Of a stretch of DNA of 34,845 bases, positions 24,101 to 27,971 are shown in pieces. The translations under genes and the position numbers were made by a program. This DNA is from a virus. The DNA is taken from positions 1-34,845 of IMG/VR virus record IMGVR_UViG_3300040807_002411. One strand, 5' to 3'. Numbering within the stretch: the stretch's first letter is position 1; each line of letters starts with the position of its first letter. Below the pieces are notes generated by a model, which was given only the letters and a program-made list of their open reading frames with translations, was not told the DNA's origin and did no database searches.

Positions 24101-26550
24101 AATATGTTTTTTGCCTCATCTTCTGTAAGACGAAAGGATGGGCCTATTTTCTTTCCAGTTTTTGCAATTTCCTTGTAAAAATTATTGATATTCAAAGGAG
24201 ATCCTTCTCCTGTCAAATCAAATATTTTACTTAAATCTACACTGGCCTCTGGAACTCTTTTTTCAATCTCCTTTTGAAGATCAGATGCAAAGGAAGAGGC
24301 AAAACCAGCCAAGGATTCTTGACCAGGAATAAATCGAACATCAAATGGCTTGCTAAACTGAAGTTCAAACAACCTCCTCATTTCAGAGGCCTCAATATCT
24401 ACCAACCTTTTTGCATTTTCAATTTGCGCCTTAAATCTAGCCATAAACTGCTCTCTTGCAGTTTTATCTCTTTCCTGACGCATTTTATTTTGTGCCGCTT
24501 CAAGCTCTGCAAGTTTTGATTTCTCTGCAGCAAGCTCTGCATCTATTCTGTCCTTGGCAACTTGATCCATCCCCATAGGCTCTTTGCCCATCATGGCATC
24601 AGTCCACTTGCCACCAAAAACATCCCATGCATCATCAGATTGTTTCTTCAGATCATTGAAATATTGTCTCGTTGAACTCCTCAAGGATTGAATTCCTGCA
24701 GTGAGTGTTCCTGTAAAATCAAGATAACTCATCCACTCTGCTGCCATTAAAAAAGAATCTGCAATACTCTGAAGAGTCACAATTGCAATCTTATTCAACC
24801 CAGCAAAAATTCCTCGTATAATGGCTTCAATAAAATATGCTATTTTTCTAAATGTGTTTTTTGTTTTGTCTTCCAGACTCACCATCTGGCTTTCAATTTT
24901 CTTCTGTTCTTTCTCCAACTCTTGAATAGCAAGTGTTACCTGTGAAACCTCAAAAGAAATATTTCTATAAACAACAGATATCTTCTGAAGCTCATCCAAG
25001 GCCTCACCACTTTGCTCTTCCAGTTGTTTCATCTCTCTTTCAGCCCTACGAATTACTCCTGCAAGATCTTCAGTAGTATTTGAGAGATACTTCATCTTGT
25101 CACCAAGAGCATCAAATGTTTTGCTTGCTGCAAAAAATGATGCTGCCACCATTGAAAGCTTAACTAGATTTGCAACCAGATTCCCTTTTGACATTGCCTG
25201 GACAAAAGCCAAAGCCTTCCCAAATGCATAAGTTGCTGCAGTAAGTGTTCCGAATACACCAATAAATGCGACAAATGAACCAACCAAGGGGACAATATTT
25301 GCTGCAATCTTTTCCAGCACATCACCCAGTTTCCCTAGTCCTGTTCCTTCAATCAGTTTTCTAATGGCCCCACCCAATTTTATAAATGATAAGGCCAGGG
25401 TTGTATTTGCATTCTTGACACTTTCTGTAGAGCCAAGAGCCAACTGCATTGATGTGCGAACAACTTCCATTGCTTGTGAAATTGTAGGCTTCATCTTTGA
25501 AAAGGATTTATTGATCTCATCTGTTGCTTCCAACATTGCAGAAACAATAATCTCTGTGGTGATCATTCCTTCAGAAGCAAAAGAACGCAATTCACCAACA
25601 GTAATTCCAATGGATTTGGAAATACTCTTTGCAAGAGTTGGAGCCAATTCAAGAATAGAACGGAGTTCGTCACCTTGTAGGCGACCAGAGGCAAGGGCCT
25701 GGGACAACTGAACAATCGCATTTCTTGCTTCTTCAGCAGTTGCTCCAGCAATTTGGAAGGATTTGGAAACTGTAGAAGTCACCTGTGCAAGAGCCAATGA
25801 GTTTTCAGCCAACTCCTGAGAGTTTCTACCTACTCTTGCCATCAAGTTTCCAACAGCAAATAAGGACTGCCTTGTTTCCAAAGCAATGCTACCTGCTGCT
25901 TTCATATTTATATTAAACGTATTTAAATTATCATTTACTAGTCGAAGTCTATTCTCAAGAAGAATGAATTGATCTGTAACACGAATTAAATATCCAACTA
26001 AATTAACCTGTATAAAGTTAATTACGGCCTGTATCAAAATACTGAATAAGTATTCGTTTAACTTTAGGGATTTGTTCAGCTTATCAAAAGTATCTTTAAG
26101 ACCAGAAAGATCCCTTCCTAGTACAACAAAGCTTTTTCCTGTTTTGTCTAGTGCTCTATTGGCCCTATCTAACTTGTTTGCAAGTCCATTGACCCTTGCT
26201 TCAGATTGTGCCAGCTGTCTTGTGGCAGAAGATAAATGTTTCCTTACATCAGCAAGAGTCTGTGATAATTGTTTGTTCTCACGATGAAGTTTTTGCATTT
26301 CACGATGGTATCTTACCACAGTGACTCTAGCCATTTTCCCCATAAGATCCTGCATTTGTTGCATAGGCCCCACGGCCCTTGCTACAGAATCTTCGATATT
26401 CTCAAATGTTTTCTCTAATCTGCTGACAGAAGAAGATGTTTTCTTTGAAGATTTTTCAACTGATTCTAATCTTGAATCAAGATTGTCTAACCCTTGTTGA
26501 GCCTTTTTAGAATCTAACTCAACCGTCATCATTGCGGTAGTAGTAGCCAT
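12136..26550 (-). CDS. Giant tape measure protein (4804 aa)
   Basis: This is the tail length ruler, bound inside the tube during assembly and released on infection. Residues 10-160 are coiled coil. Residues about 190-385 match the tape-measure N-terminal domain (TIGR02675 type): SGRLQGDELRSILELAP, then SKSIGITVGELRSFASEGMI (288-330). Hydrophobic segments follow (NIVPLVGSFVAFIGVFG near 410), then a long coiled coil about 860-1100. A Trp-rich repeat lies at 1891-1970 and Gly-rich repeats at about 2565-3835. The GPSH...GGEY motif occurs seven times, at residues 1225, 2047, 2582, 2706, 3773, 4464 and 4701. AAGGAG precedes ATG 26550-26548. At about 0.15 nm per residue the tail would be near 0.7 micrometre. 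I saw no lysozyme or M23 peptidase motif. Confidence 0.95.
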   Translation of the reverse strand: MATTTAMMTVELDSKKAQQGLDNLDSRLESVEKSSKKTSSSVSRLEKTFENIEDSVARAVGPMQQMQDLMGKMARVTVVRYHREMQKLHRENKQLSQTLADVRKHLSSATRQLAQSEARVNGLANKLDRANRALDKTGKSFVVLGRDLSGLKDTFDKLNKSLKLNEYLFSILIQAVINFIQVNLVGYLIRVTDQFILLENRLRLVNDNLNTFNINMKAAGSIALETRQSLFAVGNLMARVGRNSQELAENSLALAQVTSTVSKSFQIAGATAEEARNAIVQLSQALASGRLQGDELRSILELAPTLAKSISKSIGITVGELRSFASEGMITTEIIVSAMLEATDEINKSFSKMKPTISQAMEVVRTSMQLALGSTESVKNANTTLALSFIKLGGAIRKLIEGTGLGKLGDVLEKIAANIVPLVGSFVAFIGVFGTLTAATYAFGKALAFVQAMSKGNLVANLVKLSMVAASFFAASKTFDALGDKMKYLSNTTEDLAGVIRRAEREMKQLEEQSGEALDELQKISVVYRNISFEVSQVTLAIQELEKEQKKIESQMVSLEDKTKNTFRKIAYFIEAIIRGIFAGLNKIAIVTLQSIADSFLMAAEWMSYLDFTGTLTAGIQSLRSSTRQYFNDLKKQSDDAWDVFGGKWTDAMMGKEPMGMDQVAKDRIDAELAAEKSKLAELEAAQNKMRQERDKTAREQFMARFKAQIENAKRLVDIEASEMRRLFELQFSKPFDVRFIPGQESLAGFASSFASDLQKEIEKRVPEASVDLSKIFDLTGEGSPLNINNFYKEIAKTGKKIGPSFRLTEDEAKNIFNFKGIVDQILSDEAIAKKIKEVKDAGGVSILPDILGGTVESLLYKNIEKLTQDLIKTELAFSRKMEEFKQSSAEELKSLKLTERLNNRQIKVIKQHKGYRDLILDTVRLESELQNQITLERMALEGHTKAQLEEAKEILKTETETLVTLKEQEIALEAVRETRALEEEIQLSKRNIFLLNEEISLFQKAVSPIERAKKLQEERDKVEQNILYHSLKQKGYNEEQIKNVTDMLSKKQDQLNYEQEITKELEFQKELQKSKDDLLKEQVLNQVKAYKAQQLEGMSLSQQLKISAGMEADPLAGLEQDISKAFDIMVSQDIPAYMLTFKNGVLDVAEEYQKKLTDDEIIRVERARELIDIQNQINEEQKKFFNYTETWVDSINKKLGEFIGEKGREIGGRRTLSKGGLLSGPSHNNGGIGGYLNGQPIELEGGEYIINKKAVANYGIPLFDALNARKFQNGGMAAASYGKLPTKEEVSQANLGRMAYSMGSHQFEELNYSMEALKETTDELSKSNKTGIKSVDDLAEKYKDAPIYGQPGTGSPAGMTPETKLAIEQLTVAVEENTEAQPQKEEENKFLEYGKSIIDSVKLAFKDPTTAIMNLTFDSLMQNERFQKTLDRFMSIFMDVFGDFAEGIAIVFEALVDMVEPLRPLFEMMGGAVKQILRAFTQVIQPFARLIESLTPILIYLSGFLQLLVGLISGIFGIFADTLDQIFSGILNGLGIETSTDKYKSLNLLRQERDIIGEINNSIKGLADTLQDIEDVIFSIMNSALNISAPGVKLELASEKYNELYEAATRMGADEKAVEDYKNFTQVYLQQAQDVLKTSSAYQQIYVRVIEDLQSLQEASAKAVGADITEALKKGIFELQVAGSPMGDMLADAVNVYRNGFISYNDLLTYIGYKLAQIDDDIDLKEFADFGSIGDFGEVEEAFYKYRDDAITQWESSMGEAISSSSVRTDFERLFGIDYETGQRIADAVALQESEMIVAIEEGRAAALKRVQPEIGDVTPQDVTFTREEGTTGFNLFDLGIDFDLFGNLGEALQLLWNNIIFGIETIWGELEGGLNQLITNLETGFQTIKTNWDNFLDMLGIPDLASWDNWVSMFEHWAAQLDIPGGWGDFKENWDQWTASLNLPDLSNWDSFKSWFDNLGLPDLSDIDLGIGLGDFQTEWNNLFSGLSLDGVNLNIGEQLQNAVNSVFGDPKSLLDKLQMLKNPFYPAIKPDYLIEFAKGGLLHGPSHQQGGILANVSGQGPIELEGGEYIINKKTVSGLGSDFFSMINGVKDKKSLSRMVSSMIPRFENGGNTSWNEGGYGGGNYGFKENIFDLKASQFERTDLVDYANQITDLGSILDIRINNTNKESKKNNPEAPSSKTDPMRLIEPQSWLSTHDFFDASISTRGWFKSLFGNHGIETSMGFPYGMEFRNWETGGLIPRFENGGGTWSALDPSEIGSFRSFSGNKISPEKMLARNRNGLVNETRRRDDLSTSNKYEKLNIDLSFLDSIGAPSFVGGMIKSAVDAIIGSGWGLINGSIDLIGSFGANIGNYLTNISALGGMFGGGDASREEWSLGEIAVLGIGMASLVSSFLGMAEGRSVWGEDVGDWLEVLSFGNYKKTKGSLADITWAWIPAFLSLAPVLGKDSFLQYDDQYGKGSIWDWLSVTSDKFIRSLIRMRDKGGEDLSELGDDKLLGLLALYGAYEGAVNIFDLGLPSLFGSSRSNTSKPFSFFSNDSSSKSSIPAVPSFLSRGNVASRYTSYKGFAKGGSVQSGGMAIGPSHQGGMIGLSPDGGPFLFEGGEYIFSKESVASIGKSNLDRMNFGKGGSIANEMFNISGRSANSDQIVLIADNVSIGSINSNKMDSYFDNKYMNDLLTGNFDTGYTSFGAGGGLRSFASGQAIGPSHQSGMLGMTSSGAPFLFEGGEYIINKDAVDSIGMDNLDLINQGILPMMFGSGGSLKSFRSAGPVKGSWMDTWGRQLPKTPDYLESSFAEDMDIFMTARSRSQRKRSSNFLLELMKPTKPTRFRDIFDPIFASLSLMSLIGLGFPTKDGDSDFTKIEKGNYGDIAPINQIMLLSLLGYGGYRGYKWWKSGKPVFGDGGEIPSFRSGGDIALLAGLLGGIGGNFLSDIFRGPGSYFGRPGDAGIFGGISGAASYMMLSSLFGTKTNNTDQTKALLLAGLLGYGSTPFDYSSSSMWSGYGRWDGVSGSEMGKGGSVPSFGLGGQLETIALLFALLGGYTGYKGSQLYGPWTGSTVGDVSLGFFGGLLPFFLGTNLEALRGNGGSVSSFGNGGSIPSFGIGDYLGWLWPGNWLPDGPKKGKVYHPFLATPYKGVSGSSWLPWNWFDDDVKGPDTSALAKRDWYEALVYYGNIFNWFGKGGSIPEAGMGMGLFGLGTASIGAMSILADAGMLPGNVFFGSPLGSRQNKGSAGSQALTAAQAISWALGSIGLFSSMQGGKRSGEMGLLSLLLMGLGSTGFKSGGKSYLNPATWAGTQKYNRSKFGLGGSIPSFESGGKSNSGMRRFGDSPGLDLLSSLLMMGLFNELYQGQVKKGSGKNSTSSILQLIGLLGVGLSGYGTFKSLTSGNWMVGGMSGSLPYLLKDKPVFGSGGSIPSFGVGDWLFGEDTPRRKPNPGLDLLTSLILMSGSNQLYKEQVSKGSGKNNNSRLLQLLGLLGTGYFAYDSFKNLTSGNWMFGGKSGSLGYLSPKFGKGGKIPSLGLGNSPGLSLFGSLIGLALSNQIYREQVSKGSKKNNNSRLLQLLGLLGTGYFTYDSFKSLTSGNWMFGGKSGSLGYLLKDRAIFGSGGDIPSFDGGRGVGSSNVLDWIWPWDTKGSIDSLFDWSSRGVANASMDFLDLGWWGRNFSLWSWLDFGNGGSIPSFKTAGSLLELLGKNRRKSAFERGFFEPSAMGDVSRSRVIPGRGKRNNSWGFLEYLMLTLGIGGLGAIISNNKKLFGFGTGGSLQTGGVARGPSHQSGMVGYAKGGMPFLFEGGEYIIRKDSVDKLGVPILDMLNSGMFSMGRGGRIPSYQGGTTVAPTNMMESLLLARRDLFGLQKITRTTDSGDIEEVYVANVSEISGGSSSNTELLSGISELLSSLLVTTKVQQKIIGENGLEIMEEQLKFSTLAVETAFGTQLALQDYTSNIFSVATEEQAKALTDAGIAPGMLLRVSLDFIGNAAFAQLASLLPRGGGPSFDDRLLDIILQGALQYGISAGGIGVTGAAIAALGLERGRSTAEEGKQDLSTAAGLAALVGLSAAGAPAWVTVAATVIAAEVIGKPENYFAEIGFDEQMDLQEPVQGLYDELFNQNDGAFTYPAKYVDTLFKERIPDVQKRLDEGTMRMNMNSQKLASAMERAFDLDEGSLQFDAIGGLSETYGSVESLSKIGDRLKELENIVAPQVQELIEGIRYIVEYPAEFFKNFGNQLDDFFKGSLGELFSVIFGIPLQIADLFEKTLKQNIGIGLQEFTKNSLALFLAIALFPVTLTMLATGKIGENVDQFLTNFVIFTGAIALLPVTLTMAIVAANSEFVVKFAESFNNTVLGGILNIPGNSLKAILDLLVPTFLGSFTGIFDSFLGEILMIPNMLLQETINFVTALPAKLLKMFGIQFPFFELNALKNPFHGNLGGPEYLIDLEIGEKSKGDGGLINYGRGGVLQTGGLAVGPSHQSGMLGLTNQGTPFLFEGGEYIVNKKTTDLLGHDFMAGINAVKSDEDLKDVFSVLSMFQSGGDLFDLGMNDNPLSSVFTIPNPLKSLTGPDEFNISIDPSEDLSGIDVEQNLFKNGGGLFDIAGNVFGNSFEKDFLSVDNPFRKAITFVERYQREVKKYGFLGRVVGTVLEWATRTVTKLVPLGPDILKLGIDGNSLDFYNSKLTSNFGGDVLNKLGIDSLPTPSMKNGGMVFGPSHGMGGVLAELEGGEYVMNRDSVSDLGYGFMSGLNSGGSGFTSSLIRTSSMNNQLLSRLIEVVEQKEMSVTVLDTSGEEKSDSNIRISRDREMNYRGARMLA
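15055..18850 (-). repeat. Gly-rich FGxGGSIPSF repeats in the tape measure gene
   Basis: Within this stretch the tape measure repeats a decapeptide near F-G-x-G-G-S-[IV]-P-S-F more than ten times. Clear copies lie near 17830, 17490, 17295, 17255, 17010, 16625, 16305, 16005, 15725, 15515 and 15070. Each copy is followed by a hydrophobic, Gly/Leu-rich segment that could form a membrane-active helix (for example ALLAGLLGGIGGN). The result is a chain of alternating Gly-rich hinges and hydrophobic helices, about 1270 residues long. Confidence 0.85.
15721..16600 (-). repeat. Three tandem ~90-105-codon repeats in the tape measure gene
   Basis: Three adjacent units read: S-P-G-L-x-L, hydrophobic helix, [LI]-Y-x-[EG]-Q-V-x-K-G-S-x-K-N, L-L-Q-L-[LI]-G-L-L-G, S-x-x-S-G-N-W-M-x-G-G-x-S-G-S-L, then the FGxGG decapeptide. 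Unit 1 is about 16321-16560, unit 2 about 16021-16243, unit 3 about 15741-15979. Units 2 and 3 are the closest pair (both have KNNNSRLLQLLGLLGTGYF), so they probably arose by the most recent duplication. DNA identity has visibly decayed, so the duplication is not brand new. Confidence 0.88.
20641..20880 (-). repeat. Trp-rich ~20-residue repeats in the tape measure gene
   Basis: Residues about 1891-1970 of the tape measure hold four units near W-x-x-x-L-x-[IL]-P-D-L-x-x-W-D-x-[FW]-x-x-x-[FW]. Examples are FLDMLGIPDLASWDNW, HWAAQLDIPGGWGDF, QWTASLNLPDLSNWDSF and WFDNLGLPDLSD. The regular Trp and Pro-Asp-Leu spacing suggests a tandem array of short amphipathic helices, unlike the rest of the protein. 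Confidence 0.8.
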
Positions 26551-27030
26551 TTATCTCCTTCGCCTACCCATGCTTGCCGATCTTCTAGGAACAGGTGCAG
26601 AATAATTCTTTTGAGGGCCTCCTTTATTCTTGGCCTCACTTTTCTTCTTTTCCCGTTCTTGTTTTTTCTTTTCTTCTTCTTGTCGATGTGAGAATAGAGT
26701 CATCTCTATTTTAAATAGAGTCTCATACACATCTGGGTCATTTGCGCCATAACGCTTTAGGTGAGCATCAATGGCTTCTTCACGGAGGGGAGATTCACCA
26801 AAACCACGATCTCTGCCAGTAACATCAAGCATTTTCCAATGCTCCAAACAAAACTGGTTGAAAGGGTCTGGCTCATTCTCAGAAAGAGGACAGACATGAC
26901 AGGGAGGGCCGGAATCATCTTCATTCCAAATATCAGAATGCTGACAACACCATTCAGCTTTAAACCGCATCCCTACTTCAATTCCATGTTCGGGAGAGGC
27001 CTCCTCATAGGAAACCTTTCCCGTTTGCAA
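26551..27030 (-). CDS. Tail assembly chaperone T part, made as a G-T fusion by -1 frameshift
   Basis: This frame has only a TTG at 27030 with no ribosome site, but it stays open upstream to the A AAA AAC at 27054-27048. A -1 slip there adds L-S-F-L-L-E-L-Q-T-G-K-V to the G protein and gives a 286-aa fusion (27410 to 26551). G/G-T pairs made this way, directly upstream of the tape measure, are standard in siphoviruses; G-T binds the tape measure and tube subunits before assembly. The frame carries C28-x2-H31, C44-x2-C47 and C61-x2-H64 (numbered from the TTG), a possible zinc site. A highly charged helix (EEEKKKQEREKKKSEAK) and a basic tail ending MGRRRR follow. The stop abuts the tape-measure start. 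Confidence 0.88.
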   Translation of the reverse strand: MQTGKVSYEEASPEHGIEVGMRFKAEWCCQHSDIWNEDDSGPPCHVCPLSENEPDPFNQFCLEHWKMLDVTGRDRGFGESPLREEAIDAHLKRYGANDPDVYETLFKIEMTLFSHRQEEEKKKQEREKKKSEAKNKGGPQKNYSAPVPRRSASMGRRRR

Positions 27031-27044
27031 CTCAAGTAGGAAAC

Positions 27045-27410
27045 TTAGTTTTTTTCCTGTATCCCAAGCTGATCCCTTGAACGAGTTTCAAGCTCTGCAA
27101 GAAGCTCTTCAATCAAAGGTTGCAATGCTGGATTACGGAACCATTCTCTCTTGGTTTCATCAGTACATGGAATTTGTGATCCACGATCATCAACTACATT
27201 TTCCCAACTAATACATGATTTCAACCATTGTTCTTCAAGGAACTTTGAAATTCCCTTGTTATTTTTGACTCTTTTTTCATAGATTGAAGAAACTTCATGT
27301 CGAGTCAATGGTCGCATTTCAAAATAAACATCCTCCAATTCGGAGTTCATTTCTGCCCCAGGGCATTGAATGCGGAAAGTTTCTTGCAGTTTGCTTGGTA
27401 CAAAAGCCAT
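27045..27410 (-). CDS. Tail assembly chaperone G
   Basis: A 121-aa protein starting MAFVPSKLQETFRIQCPG. Its size, acidic/basic helical make-up and place between the tail tube and the tape measure are those of the siphovirus G chaperone. There is no recognisable catalytic motif. Helical stretches occur at about 37-65 and 94-112 (IEELLAELETRSRD). The last codons are GAA AAA AAC TAA, so the stop lies immediately after the slippery heptamer, the typical arrangement for producing mostly G and a minor G-T product. The start has a weak GGGG at eight bases. The role in tail assembly is inferred from context. Confidence 0.85.
   Translation of the reverse strand: MAFVPSKLQETFRIQCPGAEMNSELEDVYFEMRPLTRHEVSSIYEKRVKNNKGISKFLEEQWLKSCISWENVVDDRGSQIPCTDETKREWFRNPALQPLIEELLAELETRSRDQLGIQEKN
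27048..27054 (-). promoter_or_regulatory. Programmed -1 ribosomal frameshift site A AAA AAC
   Basis: On the minus strand the sequence reads CAG GAA AAA AAC TAA in the G frame. A AAA AAC is an X XXY YYZ heptamer in the correct phase, a well-established -1 slip site. The stop codon follows immediately. A weak stem downstream (TTTCC with GGAAA, about 16-17 bases apart, 27042-27016) could act as stimulator. Slipping joins the G and T frames with no stop between them. Confidence 0.88.
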
Positions 27411-27452
27411 AAATTACCCCATAAATTAAGTGAAATGCCCCATTGTATCGAA

Positions 27453-27499
27453 AGGCGACACAAGGATGGGGCCACCTTGAGGAAGCTTCCTAGTCGCCT
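27453..27499 (-). other. Structured RNA element: predicted three-way junction
   Basis: The arms AGGCGAC (27453-27459) and GTCGCCT (27493-27499) are perfect inverted repeats. They enclose CAAGG/CCTTG (27461-27465 with 27475-27479) and the palindrome AGGAAGCTTCCT (27480-27491). In RNA this can fold as a 7-bp closing stem with two side hairpins. It begins over the stop of the 60-aa gene and lies in the 79-base gap before the G chaperone. No U-run follows, so it is not a textbook terminator. It may be a processing, stability or attenuation element. Confidence 0.55.
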
Positions 27500-27672
27500 A
27501 CCTTTACTTCAGAAAGAGACTGTTTAAAGAATGGGAAAGTTGTACTCAACTCACAAGAATAGTTATACCCTTGAACTGTCGAGTTCTCTTCATTCTTGCC
27601 TTTTTCTGAAGAATCCTTAGAACCCATCATAAACAGGTTCGGAACTTGATAAGAAAAAGAACTGGAAAACAT
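27490..27672 (-). CDS. Small protein of unknown function after the tail tube gene (60 aa)
   Basis: A 60-aa frame with a good GAGGAA ribosome site six bases before ATG 27672-27670, two bases after the stop of the 98-aa gene. It is rich in Ser, Lys and Glu and contains NYSCELSTTFPFFKQSL near the C-terminus. There is no signal peptide or membrane segment. Its place between tube and chaperone genes suggests a tail role, but I recognise no family. Spacing and the ribosome site argue for a real gene. Confidence 0.6.
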   Translation of the reverse strand: MFSSSFSYQVPNLFMMGSKDSSEKGKNEENSTVQGYNYSCELSTTFPFFKQSLSEVKVGD

Positions 27673-27674
27673 GA

Positions 27675-27971
27675 TTATTCCTCATCTACAGATGAACCAC
27701 CCCAACTCATTCCACTAGAAGAACTAGTAGAACTTGATGGAGAAACCATAGATGAAGGAACTTCAATCCATGAGGTGCCACCATGATCCATGATTTTTTG
27801 CTCAAAATCACTAATAGATGAAGACTCAGACATAATGTTTTTCAACATTGTAAGCGCCTCTGGAGATCCAGATCCAGACATCTGAGAAGTCGGCTTAGAA
27901 TCAGAATTGTCAGCATCAAAGCTGACCTCACAAGAACTATTGCCAACTTGGATCTTATACGAGTATTTCAT
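27675..27971 (-). CDS. Small Ser-rich protein of unknown function (98 aa)
   Basis: A 98-aa acidic protein starting MKYSYKIQVGNSSCEVSF, which looks like two beta strands. A central helix (EALTMLKNIMSESSSISDF) follows, then a low-complexity C-terminus of Ser with Gly, Trp and a final SSVDEE. The start overlaps the tail tube stop as ATGA, so translation is coupled to the tube protein. Genes in this slot are often tail-tube accessory or minor chaperone proteins; no family is recognised here. The C-terminal Ser run may be disordered. Confidence 0.65.
   Translation of the reverse strand: MKYSYKIQVGNSSCEVSFDADNSDSKPTSQMSGSGSPEALTMLKNIMSESSSISDFEQKIMDHGGTSWIEVPSSMVSPSSSTSSSSGMSWGGSSVDEE

Noticed and set aside
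12136-26550. Lytic transglycosylase or M23 peptidase domain in the tape measure
   Set aside because: Searched by eye for HxH/HxxxD and ESG-type motifs, which many long tape measures carry; none was convincing.
27010-27036. Independent TTG start at 27030 for the T chaperone frame
   Set aside because: No ribosome site precedes it, and the frame is open upstream to a perfect in-phase slippery heptamer, so a G-T fusion explains it better.
27430-27450. Promoter with a TACAAT -10 before the G chaperone
   Set aside because: At the proper spacing the -35 position has no resemblance to TTGACA, and the neighbouring sequence is better explained as structured RNA.
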